From NCBI GenBank assembly GCA_963741315.1, contig CAVUHK010000005.1, positions 434,001 to 498,000 on the forward strand: 64,000 nt of DNA. The letters run 5' to 3'. This DNA comes from PALSA-1003 sp963741315. GTDB lineage: Bacteria > Pseudomonadota > Gammaproteobacteria > Burkholderiales > Casimicrobiaceae. Shown piece after piece: positions 33,565 through 42,272 of the stretch. The position numbers and the translations under genes were made by a program. The notes below the pieces were generated by a model. The model worked only from the letters and a program-made list of their open reading frames with translations, ran no database searches and had not been told where the DNA came from. The first letter of the stretch is position 1, and each line of letters opens with the position of its first letter.

Positions 33565-34910
33565 GCAGCCTGCTGGTGCGCAACATTCACACGCTGGCGA
33601 CCATGGACCCGCAGCGGCGCGAACTGCGCGACGCCGCCATTTACGTGCGCAACAACGCCATCGTCGCCGTCGGCGCGCTCGCGGACATGCCCGCGACCAC
33701 CGCCGACCGGGTCATCGACGCGCGCGCCCACGTGGTGCTGCCGGGCCTGGTCAACACGCACCATCACCTGTTCCAGACGCTCACGCGTGTGCTGGCTCAG
33801 GACGCCAACCTGTTCTCGTGGCTGCGTACGCTCTACCCGATCTGGTCCCGGTTGTCCGCCGAGGGCGCGTACGTCTCCGCCAGGCTGGGCATGGCCGAAC
33901 TGATGCTCTCGGGGTGCACCACCACCAGCGATCACCTCTACCTGTTCCCCAACGACGTCCGGCTCGACGACACGATTCGCGCAGGACACGACATGGGCAT
34001 GCGCTTTCACGCCGCGCGCGGCTCGATGAGCGTCGGCGCAAGCGCGGGTGGACTGCCGCCGGACGCGCTGGTCGAATCGGAGGACGCGATCCTGGCCGAC
34101 ACGCGCCGCGTCATCGAGGCGTTCCACGATCCGTGCCGCTTCGCGATGACGCGCATCGTGGTCGCACCGTGCTCGCCGTTCTCGGTCAGCCGCGACCTGA
34201 TGCGCGATTCGGCGGCGCTGGCGCGCAGCTACGGCGTCGCGCTGCACACCCATCTCGCGGAAAACGACCACGACGTGGCTTACAGCATGGAGCGCTTCGG
34301 CTGCCGTCCCGGCGAGTACGCGGAAAGCGTCGGCTGGACCGGCGCCGACGTATGGCACGCACACTGCGTGAAGCTCGACGAACAAGAGATCGATCGATTC
34401 GCAGCGACGAGCACCGGCGTGTGCCATTGTCCCGGATCCAACATGCGCCTGGCCTCGGGACGCGCGCCGGTCTCGCGACTGCGCGCCGCCGGCGTGCGCC
34501 TCGGGCTTGGCGTCGACGGATCGGCGTCCAACGACGGCAATCACCTGCTCGCCGAAGCGCGACTGGCGTTGCTGCTCGCACGGGTCGGCGGCGATGCGGC
34601 GGCGCTGTCCGCCCGTGACGCGCTGGAACTGGCGACTGTGGGTGGTGCCGCGGTGCTGGGTCGCGACGACATCGGCAGCATCGCGCCCGGCATGGCCGCC
34701 GATTTCGTCGGCTTCCGCCTCGACCAGCCGGGGTACGCCGGCGCAATGCACGACCCGATCGCCGCGCTGGTGCTGTGCGCTCCAGCCATGGTCGACTTCT
34801 CGGTGATCGGCGGCCGATTGCGCGTCAGCGAGGGCATCCTGCAGGACGTCGAAATGCCGGCGCTGATCGAGCGGCATAATGCGCTGTCGCGGCAGATGAT
34901 CGGCGGTTGA
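33561..34910 (+). CDS. 8-oxoguanine deaminase-like amidohydrolase (TrzA/AtzA family)
   Basis: The 449-residue TIM-barrel protein has the metal motif NTHHHLFQTLTR near residue 67, the third histidine in HTHLAEN near 232, a histidine in WHAHCVKL and the metal Asp in GLGVDGSASNDG near 325. HCPGSNMRLASG is typical of the cytosine/guanine-deaminase-like branch that includes bacterial 8-oxoguanine deaminase. It removes the amino group from an oxidized purine or a related triazine. The GTG start at 33561 overlaps the previous stop (GTGA). A role in salvage of damaged bases is likely from family only. Confidence 0.85.
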   Translation: MSSLLVRNIHTLATMDPQRRELRDAAIYVRNNAIVAVGALADMPATTADRVIDARAHVVLPGLVNTHHHLFQTLTRVLAQDANLFSWLRTLYPIWSRLSAEGAYVSARLGMAELMLSGCTTTSDHLYLFPNDVRLDDTIRAGHDMGMRFHAARGSMSVGASAGGLPPDALVESEDAILADTRRVIEAFHDPCRFAMTRIVVAPCSPFSVSRDLMRDSAALARSYGVALHTHLAENDHDVAYSMERFGCRPGEYAESVGWTGADVWHAHCVKLDEQEIDRFAATSTGVCHCPGSNMRLASGRAPVSRLRAAGVRLGLGVDGSASNDGNHLLAEARLALLLARVGGDAAALSARDALELATVGGAAVLGRDDIGSIAPGMAADFVGFRLDQPGYAGAMHDPIAALVLCAPAMVDFSVIGGRLRVSEGILQDVEMPALIERHNALSRQMIGG

Positions 34911-34914
34911 GCGC

Positions 34915-35673
34915 ATGTGCCTCGCCATCGTCGCGATCAACGCGCACCCACGCTTCCGGCTGGCCATCGCCGCCAACCGCGACGAATTCCATGCGCGCGC
35001 TGCGGATGCGGCGCAGTGGTGGCCCGAAGGTCTTCTCGCCGGGCGCGACCAGGTCGGCGGGGGTACCTGGTTCGGCGTCACACGCCACGGCCGCTGGTCG
35101 CTGGTGACCAACTTCCGCGAAGGCATCCCGCGTGATCCGCGCGCGCCGTCGCGCGGTGCGTTGGTCACGCAGGCATTGCACACGGGCCTGTCGCCGCTCG
35201 CTCACTGCGCACACGTCTCGGTCGACGGACAGCGTTACCACGGCTTCAATCTGCTCGTTGGCGACGGCGCGAGGGCGGCGTATGCCTCGAACCGATCCAG
35301 CGGCGGCGTCGCGCTCGGCGACGGCATCCACGGCCTGTCGAATCATCTGCTGGATACGCCCTGGCCCAAGGTGCTGCGCAGCAAGGCGCGGCTGCGCGAG
35401 GCGCTAGACGGCGGCGGCGAATTCTTCGCCGCGGCATTCGCCCTGCTCGGCGACCGCGAGAGCGCGCCCGATGTCGCGCTGCCATCGACCGGAGTCTCGG
35501 CGCAATGGGAACGTGTGCTTTCGCCGGCGTTCATTGTCACCGACGATTACGGCACGCGATGTTCGACGGTGCTCACGATCGACCAAAAGGGCGGCGCGCG
35601 CTTCGTCGAGCGCCGCTTCGATCACCACGGCCGATTGACCGGCGAAACCGACGAGGCGTTCGCGCTGGCGTAG
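34915..35673 (+). CDS. NRDE family (TANGO2-like) protein
   Basis: The 252-residue protein starts MCLAIVAINAHPRFRLAIAA and has the NRDEFHARAA motif that names the family, followed by GGGTWFGVTRHGRWSLVTNFR. TANGO2 homologues have been linked to haem handling and membrane lipids, but the bacterial function is not settled. Cys2 is exposed if the initiator Met is removed, as in N-terminal nucleophile hydrolases. It lies four bases after the deaminase, in the same unit. Confidence 0.88.
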   Translation: MCLAIVAINAHPRFRLAIAANRDEFHARAADAAQWWPEGLLAGRDQVGGGTWFGVTRHGRWSLVTNFREGIPRDPRAPSRGALVTQALHTGLSPLAHCAHVSVDGQRYHGFNLLVGDGARAAYASNRSSGGVALGDGIHGLSNHLLDTPWPKVLRSKARLREALDGGGEFFAAAFALLGDRESAPDVALPSTGVSAQWERVLSPAFIVTDDYGTRCSTVLTIDQKGGARFVERRFDHHGRLTGETDEAFALA

Positions 35674-35703
35674 TTTTCGACGCGCCTGCCCGGCAGCGCA
35701 GCG

Positions 35704-36114
35704 CTACAGCAAGCGCTGCATCGCGCGATGCGGAATGCCCGCATCGTCGTATTCGGGACCGTATGCGACGAATCCGCGCCGCGCGTAGAACGCCAGCGCG
35801 TGCGTCTGGGCGTTGAGCATGACGCGCGTGTGGCCCAACTCGCGAGCCAGCGCAATCATGCGTTCCAGCAGCGCGTCGCCAACGCCGCGTCCGCGCCAAT
35901 CCGCCAGGACCGCGACGCGACCGATATGGCCGTCGGGTAGCAGGCGCGCGCAGCCGATCGGTCGTCCCTCGCCGTCTTCGGCGAGCGCGTGCCGGCACTC
36001 CTGGTCGATGCCGTCCCATTCGAGGTCGGCGGTGACGCCTTGCTCGACCATGAACACGCGCTGGCGGATGTCGCGCAGCGAGCGCTCGTCGCTTGCCCAA
36101 TCTGCCAGGCGCAC
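35704..36114 (-). CDS. GNAT family N-acetyltransferase (ElaA-like)
   Basis: The 136-residue protein has LRDIRQRVFMVEQGVTADLEWDG, typical of ElaA-like GNATs, then the acetyl-CoA motif VLADWRGRGVGDALLERM and ARRGFVAYGPEYDDAGIPH. The start is uncertain: GTG at 36114 (VRLADWASDE) is the first standard start after the carboxypeptidase stop at 36129. Other family members are a few residues longer. The substrate is unknown. Confidence 0.75.
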   Translation of the reverse strand: MRLADWASDERSLRDIRQRVFMVEQGVTADLEWDGIDQECRHALAEDGEGRPIGCARLLPDGHIGRVAVLADWRGRGVGDALLERMIALARELGHTRVMLNAQTHALAFYARRGFVAYGPEYDDAGIPHRAMQRLL

Positions 36115-36128
36115 TGTGTAGATCGCGC

Positions 36129-37040
36129 TCAGGTTCGCACTCCGTAATTCGAGAATTGGAGCCTGCCCACACCGTCGCGAACGCTGAGCGCGCAGTGCCC
36201 GCCCACGGGCAGCGTCAACTTGTCGCGGCAATGCCCGAACGGCAGCCCGGTGAAGATAGGAATGCCGAAGGTTGCGCGCGCGTGCTCGACCACGGCGCCG
36301 AGATCGTATCCATTGTCGTTGGCTCCCGGCTCGTAACCATTGAATTCTCCCAGCAGCAGCGCGCGCTGGCGGCCGAGCACACCGGAGTTGTGCAGTTGGT
36401 AGAGCATGCGTTCGATGCGATACGGCTGTTCGCCGATGTCTTCCAGGAACAGGATGCCGCCGTCGATGCGCGGCAGATAGGGCGTGCCGACCAGGTGCGC
36501 GACCATTGCCAGGTTGCCGCCCCAGAGCGTGCCCTCGGCCGCGAAGTCCACCGGTCCGGCAAGGGTGCACTCGACCGAGTGTTCCGTCCCGTCCAGGAGC
36601 GCCCAACAATGGCGTAGGGTGAACGCCGAGGGCTCCGGCGCGCCGAAGTCGTAGGCAGCCAGCGGTCCTGCGAACGTGACCATCCCCGTGGCGGCAAGCG
36701 CTGAGAGTTGGAAGGCGGTGAAGTCGCTGTGGCCGAGCCAGCGCTTGTTCGCCGCGGCGATGGCGCCGAAATCCAGACGTTCGAGCAGGCGCGACGCGCC
36801 GTAGCCGCCACGCACCGAGACCGCAAGCTCGACGCGCGGATCCTCCACCATGCGCATGATCGCCGCGATGCGATCTGCGTCGGGCGCCGAAAAGCGCTGC
36901 CAGCGCGTGGTCACCGTCGGATCGACAACGACGCGATGGCCTGCAGCTTCGAGACGCGAGACCGCGAGTGCAATCGCCGCCGGGTCGATTACGTAACCCG
37001 CCGGAGCGTACAGGCCGATGCCGTAGGTGATCGCGCGCAT
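36129..37040 (-). CDS. ldcA: Muramoyltetrapeptide (LD-) carboxypeptidase, peptidase S66
   Basis: The 303-residue protein has VSVRGGYGASRLLERLDF, the catalytic Ser in GHSDFTAFQ, EGTLWGGNLAMVAHLVGTPY, FLEDIGEQPYRIERML, and the C-terminal His in GLPFGHCRDKLTLPVG. This Ser-Glu-His set defines LdcA, which removes the terminal D-Ala from recycled muropeptides. It lies ten bases after tadA and is probably co-transcribed with it. Confidence 0.93.
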   Translation of the reverse strand: MRAITYGIGLYAPAGYVIDPAAIALAVSRLEAAGHRVVVDPTVTTRWQRFSAPDADRIAAIMRMVEDPRVELAVSVRGGYGASRLLERLDFGAIAAANKRWLGHSDFTAFQLSALAATGMVTFAGPLAAYDFGAPEPSAFTLRHCWALLDGTEHSVECTLAGPVDFAAEGTLWGGNLAMVAHLVGTPYLPRIDGGILFLEDIGEQPYRIERMLYQLHNSGVLGRQRALLLGEFNGYEPGANDNGYDLGAVVEHARATFGIPIFTGLPFGHCRDKLTLPVGGHCALSVRDGVGRLQFSNYGVRT

Positions 37041-37050
37041 GCCGGGGCCG

Positions 37051-37539
37051 TCAGCGGCGGGCCGCGAAAAACTTTGTCAGCAGCAGACCGCACTCCTGCG
37101 CCGCGACGCCGCCACTGACCTCAGTGTGGTGGTTGAGCCGTGGTTCGGCAAACAGGTCGACGACGCTGCCGCACGCGCCGGTCTTCGGGTCACTGGCGCC
37201 GAAGACCACGCGGCGGATGCGCGCGTGCATGATCGCGCCCGCGCACATTGCGCAGGGCTCGAGCGTCACGTAGAGCTCGCAGTCGGGCAGGCGGTAATTG
37301 CCCAGCGCCTGCCCTGCCTCGCGCAGTGCGGCGATCTCGGCGTGGGCGGTCGCGTCATTGTCGGCCACCGGTGCGTTGCCGCCGCGTCCGACGATGCATC
37401 CGTCGCGGATCACGACCGCGCCCACCGGGACTTCGCCGCGTGCCTGCGCGGCATGCGCGAGCAATATCGCCTCGCGCATCCAGCGTTCGTCGGCAGAGCT
37501 CGAGTCCGCCGAGGGCGCGTCCGGCCGATCAACCAGCAT
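37051..37539 (-). CDS. tadA: tRNA-specific adenosine deaminase TadA
   Basis: The 162-residue zinc deaminase has ATAHAEIAALREAG with the proton-shuttling Glu and LEPCAMCAGAIMHARI with the two cysteine ligands. It converts A34 to inosine in tRNA-Arg(ACG). The N-terminal 18 residues are an extension relative to E. coli. A TATAAT (37677-37682 on the minus strand) lies 138 bases upstream and may be its -10. Confidence 0.95.
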   Translation of the reverse strand: MLVDRPDAPSADSSSADERWMREAILLAHAAQARGEVPVGAVVIRDGCIVGRGGNAPVADNDATAHAEIAALREAGQALGNYRLPDCELYVTLEPCAMCAGAIMHARIRRVVFGASDPKTGACGSVVDLFAEPRLNHHTEVSGGVAAQECGLLLTKFFAARR

Positions 37540-37833
37540 CGCGATCGCCGATCTGCGCGTCGTCTTTGCCTTCGCGCGCTCGGGTTGCGAATACCCGGCG
37601 ATGCATGGATGTTGGTGTCGCGCACATAGTTTGTCTGGGTGACGTCGGCTGGGAGCGATGGCGCCGATGGAGCAGCATTATATAAGGCGGCACCGTGCCA
37701 TTGCCGGTCCGGCCGACAGCGTATGCGCAACGCCTTTGCGCGCCGCGAGAAAGGCGCGTGTCGATGGCACGTGGCTTGACCCTTCCGCGGCATCGGCGTA
37801 GCGTCGCCTGATGCGTCCACGTGGGTTGGAGTG
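37540..37833. promoter_or_regulatory. Divergent intergenic region of tadA and the HEAT/TPR gene
   Basis: These 294 bases hold no credible gene. A minus-strand TATAAT at 37677-37682 is the best promoter element; its -35 is not clear. A small inverted repeat GGCAC-CG-GTGCC-like sequence lies near 37689-37699. The plus-strand gene is preceded by TTGGAG at 37826-37831. Confidence 0.4.
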
Positions 37834-38481
37834 ATGCCGCGCGCCTTGCATACCTCGCTACTGTTGCTGGTGCTGCTGACGGTAGCGCCGGCGCAGGCGC
37901 AGGAGCAGACCCGCGAGCAGGCAGTACTGGCACTCTCCGCTGCCGACGCCGCGGAGCGCGCGCAGGCCGCGAGCCGGCTTGGCGACGTGGGCACCATGGC
38001 CGACGCCAAGTTGCTGGTTCGCGCGCTGCGCGATGCCGACGAGGACGTGCGCGCCAGCGCCGAGCAGGCGCTGTGGCGGCTGTGGTCGCACTCGGGCAAC
38101 GCCAAAATCGACGCGCTCTACTCGACGGGTGTCAGGCAGATGAGCGTCGGCGAGCTGGAGCAAAGCATCGCCACGTTTAGCCAGATCATCAAACTCAAGC
38201 CTGATTTCGCCGAAGGCTGGAACAAGCGCGCCACGCTCTATTTTCTGGTCGGCGACCTGCGCAAATCGCTTGCCGACTGCGACCAGGTGATCAAGCGCAA
38301 TCCCTACCATTTCGGTGCGCTGGCAGGTTACGCGCAGATTTACGCGCGCATGGAGTTTTACGATCGGGCGCTGGACTACTCGCGCCGCGCGCTGGAGGTC
38401 AATCCGAACATGGTTGGCGTTCAGCGCAACATCGAATTGCTCGAGCACCTGCTCGAACAGCGGCGTCGCCAGACGATCTGA
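37834..38481 (+). CDS. Exported HEAT-repeat plus TPR protein
   Basis: The 215-residue protein has a signal peptide ending AQAQEQ. Residues about 30-90 form a HEAT-type repeat pair (AAERAQAASRLGDVGTMADA, ALRDADEDVRASAEQALWRL). Residues about 95-200 form three TPRs (LYSTGVRQMSVGELEQSIAT, AEGWNKRATLYFLVGDLRKS, HFGALAGYAQIYARMEFYDR). It probably scaffolds periplasmic partners. The start ATG at 37834 lies next to a GTG at 37831 in frame. It converges on guaA. No function can be assigned. Confidence 0.85.
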   Translation: MPRALHTSLLLLVLLTVAPAQAQEQTREQAVLALSAADAAERAQAASRLGDVGTMADAKLLVRALRDADEDVRASAEQALWRLWSHSGNAKIDALYSTGVRQMSVGELEQSIATFSQIIKLKPDFAEGWNKRATLYFLVGDLRKSLADCDQVIKRNPYHFGALAGYAQIYARMEFYDRALDYSRRALEVNPNMVGVQRNIELLEHLLEQRRRQTI

Positions 38482-38508
38482 ACCGGCGCAGGCTGCCGGG
38501 ACTAGGGC

Positions 38509-40071
38509 CTACTCCCACTCGATGGTCGCGGGCGGCTTGCCCGAGATGTCGTAGACCACCCGATTGATGCCCCGCACTTCGTTGGTAATGCGGGTCGAGA
38601 CCTTCGCCAGCAGATCGTGCGGCAGCGGCGCCCAGTGCGCGGTCATGAAGTCGGTCGTCTGCACCGCGCGCAGCGCCACCGCGTTTTCGTAGGTGCGGCC
38701 GTCGCCCATGACGCCAACCGAGCGCACCGGCAGGAACACCGCGAACGCCTGCGCGACCTGGTCGTACCAGCCGGCCGCGCGCAGCTCGTCGATGAAAATG
38801 GCGTCGGCCGCGCGCAATATGTCGGCGTACTCGCGTTTGACTTCGCCGAGGATGCGCACGCCCAGCCCCGGGCCGGGAAACGGATGGCGGAACACCATGT
38901 CGCGCGGCAGACCCAGCGCCAGGCCGAGTTCGCGCACCTCGTCCTTGAACAGTTCGCGCAGGGGCTCGAGCAGCTTCAGGTGCAGCGTGTCGGGCAGTCC
39001 GCCGACGTTGTGATGCGACTTGATGGTGTGCGCCTTTTTTGTCGACGCCGCCGCGGACTCGATCACGTCCGGATAGATTGTTCCCTGCGCCAGCCATTTC
39101 GCGTTCTTGAGCCGGGCCGCCTCGGCCTGGAACACGTTGACGAATTCGCGGCCGATGATCTTGCGCTTGCCCTCGGGATCGGCGACTCCGGCGAGTTCGC
39201 CGAGAAAGCGCTCGCTGGCGTCGACCATGTCGACCTTCACCCCAAGGTGCTTGCCGAAGGTCTCCATCACCTGTCCGGCCTCGTTGTGCCTTAGCAAACC
39301 AGTATCGACGAAGATGCAGGTGAGTTGGTCTCCGATCGCGCGCTGGATCAGCGCCGCCGCAACCGACGAATCGACACCCCCGGAGAGCCCGAGGATGACT
39401 TCCTCGCCGCCCACTTGCGCGCGAATGCGCGCCACCGCTTCGTCGACGTAGCCAGGCATGGTCCAGTCGCCGCTGCATCCGCAGATGTCGCGGACGAAGC
39501 GCTGCAGGATCGCCTTGCCCTGCCGCGTGTGGGTCACCTCGGGATGGAACTGCACCGCGTAAAAGCGCCGCGCCTCGTCCATCATGCCGGCGATTGGCGT
39601 CGCGGCATTGCTTGCCATGAGCGAGAATCCTGGCGGCAGCGCGGTGACCTTGTCGCCATGGCTCATCCAGACATCGAGCAGCCCGTAGCCTTCGCCGGAG
39701 GTACGGTCCGCGATGCCGTCGAGCAGTCGCCCATGTCCGCGCGCGCGCACTTCGGCGTAACCGAACTCGCGTGTCCTGCCGATTTCGACCGCGCCGCCGA
39801 GCTGCGCCGCCATCGTCTGCATGCCGTAGCAGATGCCCAGCACGGGAACCTCCGCGGTCCAGACCGCCGCCGGCGCGCGCGGCGTGTCGCCCTCGGTCAC
39901 GCTGTTGGGGCCGCCCGAGAGAATGATGCCGACCGGCGCGAAATCGCGGATGAACGCATCGCCGACATCGTGGGGATGAATCTCGCAGTAGACGTTCTGC
40001 TCGCGCACGCGGCGGGCGATCAACTGCGTGTACTGCGCGCCGAAATCCAGGATCAGTATTTTTGCATGCAT
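38509..40071 (-). CDS. guaA: GMP synthase (glutamine-hydrolysing)
   Basis: The 520-residue enzyme has the class I amidotransferase part with GICYGMQTMAAQLGG (nucleophilic Cys) and FHPEVTHT, the ATP-pyrophosphatase P-loop LSGGVDSSVAAAL, and the C-terminal dimerization domain ending KPPATIEWE. It aminates XMP to GMP. It lies 45 bases after guaB, forming the guaBA operon. Confidence 0.98.
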   Translation of the reverse strand: MHAKILILDFGAQYTQLIARRVREQNVYCEIHPHDVGDAFIRDFAPVGIILSGGPNSVTEGDTPRAPAAVWTAEVPVLGICYGMQTMAAQLGGAVEIGRTREFGYAEVRARGHGRLLDGIADRTSGEGYGLLDVWMSHGDKVTALPPGFSLMASNAATPIAGMMDEARRFYAVQFHPEVTHTRQGKAILQRFVRDICGCSGDWTMPGYVDEAVARIRAQVGGEEVILGLSGGVDSSVAAALIQRAIGDQLTCIFVDTGLLRHNEAGQVMETFGKHLGVKVDMVDASERFLGELAGVADPEGKRKIIGREFVNVFQAEAARLKNAKWLAQGTIYPDVIESAAASTKKAHTIKSHHNVGGLPDTLHLKLLEPLRELFKDEVRELGLALGLPRDMVFRHPFPGPGLGVRILGEVKREYADILRAADAIFIDELRAAGWYDQVAQAFAVFLPVRSVGVMGDGRTYENAVALRAVQTTDFMTAHWAPLPHDLLAKVSTRITNEVRGINRVVYDISGKPPATIEWE

Positions 40072-40116
40072 GGGGGAGCAGGGATCTGGCGCTGCGTCGG
40101 CCTACCCGGTGATGCG

Positions 40117-41580
40117 TCAATCGGCACGATAGTTCGGCGCTTCCTTGGTGATCTGGACGTCGTGCACGTGTGACTCTCGAATGCCTGCCGAGGTGATTTC
40201 CACGAACTGCGACTGCGTGCGCATCGCTTCGATGGTCGGGCAACCGCAGTAGCCCATCGCGGCGCGCATGCCCCCGGTCAACTGGTGGATCACCGCCGAC
40301 AGCGGCCCCTTGTACGGCACGCGCCCTTCGATGCCTTCGGGCACCAGCTTCTCGGACTGGCCTTCGCCTTCGGTGTCCTGGAAATAGCGGTCGGCCGAGC
40401 CCTGCTGCATCGCCCCCAGCGAGCCCATGCCGCGATAACTCTTGTACGAGCGACCCTGGTAGAGCTCGGTCTCGCCCGGCGATTCCTCGGTGCCGGCGAA
40501 GAGGCTGCCCAGCATCACCGACGAGGCGCCCGCGGCAATCGCCTTGGCGATATCGCCCGAGTAGCGGATGCCGCCGTCGGCGATCAGCGGCACGTCGTGA
40601 CCGGCGCCTTCCAGCGCGCCGAGGATGGCGGTGATCTGGGGCACGCCGACGCCGGCGACGATGCGCGTGGTGCAGATCGAGCCTGGACCAATGCCGACCT
40701 TGACACCGTCGGCGCCGTGATCGGCCAGCGCGCGCGCGCCGGACGCAGTGGCGATGTTGCCGCCGACGACCTGCAGCTTCGGATACGCGCGCTTGATCCA
40801 GCGCACGCGATCGAGCACGCCCTGCGAATGACCGTGCGAGGTGTCGACGACGATGACGTCGACGCCGGCCGCAACCAGCGCTTCGACGCGTTCCTCGGTG
40901 TCGCCGCCGGTGCCTACCGCTGCGCCGACACGCAGCTGTCCGCGGTCATCCTTGCACGCGAACGGATGCTCGGTGGACTTGAGGATGTCCTTGACGGTGA
41001 TCAGGCCCTTCAACTCGAAGTTGTCGTCGATGACCAGCACGCGTTCGAGGCGATGCTCGTGCATCAATTGCTTGGCGCGCTCGAGCTCGGTGCCCTCGGG
41101 TACTGTGACCAGGCGATCGCGCTTGGTCATGATGTTGGAGACCGGCTGGTCGAGGTGGGTTTCGAAGCGCAGGTCGCGGTTGGTGACGATCCCGACGACT
41201 TTCTTGCCGTCGACCACCGGAAGTCCTGAAATTCGATGCTGGCGAGTCAGGGCAACCACCTCGCGTACCGACATCGCGGGCGGGATGGTGATCGGGTCCT
41301 TGACCACGCCACTTTCGAAGCGCTTGACCTTGGCGACCTGGGCGGCCTGCGCCTTCGGCGTCAGGTTTTTGTGCACCACACCCATGCCTCCCTCCTGGGC
41401 AATGGCAATCGCCAGGCTCGCTTCGGTGACCGTATCCATCGCCGCCGAGAGGAGCGGAATGTTCAGCGTGATGCTGGCGGTGAGCCGGGTCTGGAGGTTG
41501 ACGTCGCGGGGAACGACCGACGAATGGGCGGGAAGCAGCAGAACGTCGTCAAAGGTGAGCGCCTTCTGGACGACACGCAT
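40117..41580 (-). CDS. guaB: Inosine-5'-monophosphate dehydrogenase
   Basis: The 487-residue TIM-barrel enzyme has LTFDDVLLLPAHSSVVP, two CBS domains (about 95-205, with MTKRDRLVTVPEGTELERAK), the catalytic Cys in GIGPGSICTTR, and the flap GMGSLGAMQQGSADRYFQD. It oxidizes IMP to XMP, the rate-limiting step to GMP. AGGAGA precedes the ATG, and a good promoter lies 29 bases upstream. Confidence 0.98.
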   Translation of the reverse strand: MRVVQKALTFDDVLLLPAHSSVVPRDVNLQTRLTASITLNIPLLSAAMDTVTEASLAIAIAQEGGMGVVHKNLTPKAQAAQVAKVKRFESGVVKDPITIPPAMSVREVVALTRQHRISGLPVVDGKKVVGIVTNRDLRFETHLDQPVSNIMTKRDRLVTVPEGTELERAKQLMHEHRLERVLVIDDNFELKGLITVKDILKSTEHPFACKDDRGQLRVGAAVGTGGDTEERVEALVAAGVDVIVVDTSHGHSQGVLDRVRWIKRAYPKLQVVGGNIATASGARALADHGADGVKVGIGPGSICTTRIVAGVGVPQITAILGALEGAGHDVPLIADGGIRYSGDIAKAIAAGASSVMLGSLFAGTEESPGETELYQGRSYKSYRGMGSLGAMQQGSADRYFQDTEGEGQSEKLVPEGIEGRVPYKGPLSAVIHQLTGGMRAAMGYCGCPTIEAMRTQSQFVEITSAGIRESHVHDVQITKEAPNYRAD

Positions 41581-41608
41581 GGTGCATTTCTCCTATGCGC
41601 AAATAACG

Positions 41609-41637
41609 ATTATACGCGCATGGTCTGCACTGGTAAA
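41609..41637 (-). promoter_or_regulatory. guaB: guaB sigma-70 promoter
   Basis: On the minus strand TTTACC (41632-41637) and TATAAT (41609-41614) are separated by exactly 17 bases. The -10 is perfect and lies 28 bases before the guaB ATG. This gives a short leader of about 20 bases that includes AGGAGA. Confidence 0.7.
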
Positions 41638-41728
41638 CGACGCGCGGTCCGTCCCGGAGCAGACCGGGTTGACGGTGGGCCGCCATTGGTATTACCTTGT
41701 CATAAGTCTTGCTCGTTTTGGACATCGG

Positions 41729-42205
41729 ATGAAGCTGCCAACAGCCATGCGTTTTGCCGCCGCTTGTGGCGTCGTCGTGACACTCGCCTCGACGCTCGCG
41801 TTCGGGGCAATGTACAAGTGGGTCGACGACAACGGCCGCGTGGTCTATGGCGACACGCCGCCGGCAGGCGTCAAGGCCGAGCGCATGGGAAACATCGCCG
41901 GGCCGGCGGATCCGGCGGCGGTACGCGATCTCGCCGCCAAGGATGCGGAGATCCGCAAACGTCAGCAGCAGCGCGTCGACGATTCCGCCAAGCAGGAAAA
42001 GGATCGAGCCGATCAGAATCTGCGGTTGTCGCAATGTCAGCAGGCGATCGGCCGCAACAAGAGCCTGCGCGACGATGCGAATGTCTACCGCTACAACGAC
42101 AAGGGCGAGCGCGTCTACCTCGATGCCGCGATGCGCCAGGAATCGATCGCGCAAAACCAGAAGCTGATGCGCGACCTCGGCTGCACGCCGGCCATCCAGC
42201 CCTGA
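41729..42205 (+). CDS. DUF4124 domain-containing exported protein
   Basis: The 158-residue protein has a signal peptide ending LAFGA, then the DUF4124 motif YKWVDDNGRVVYGDTPPAGV (residues about 31-50). A charged, coiled-coil-prone region follows (RDLAAKDAEIRKRQQQRVDD), then a region with two cysteines. DUF4124 proteins are common envelope proteins in proteobacteria with no defined role. The ATG at 41747 (MRFAAAC) is an alternative start. It is divergent from guaB. Confidence 0.85.
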   Translation: MKLPTAMRFAAACGVVVTLASTLAFGAMYKWVDDNGRVVYGDTPPAGVKAERMGNIAGPADPAAVRDLAAKDAEIRKRQQQRVDDSAKQEKDRADQNLRLSQCQQAIGRNKSLRDDANVYRYNDKGERVYLDAAMRQESIAQNQKLMRDLGCTPAIQP

Positions 42206-42272
42206 CCGCTGCGTCGGGCCGCGCGGGTCACTGCGCGATGTTGTTTCAGCGCTCCGGCGGCCGCCGCACGGA

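Noticed and set aside
33432..35183. 583-codon minus-strand ORF opposite the deaminase and NRDE genes
   Set aside because: The plus-strand genes have clear motifs and overlapping starts and stops; this ORF has none.
38399..40243. 614-codon minus-strand ORF overlapping guaA in another frame
   Set aside because: It is out of frame with guaA, and its translation is low-complexity and Arg-rich.
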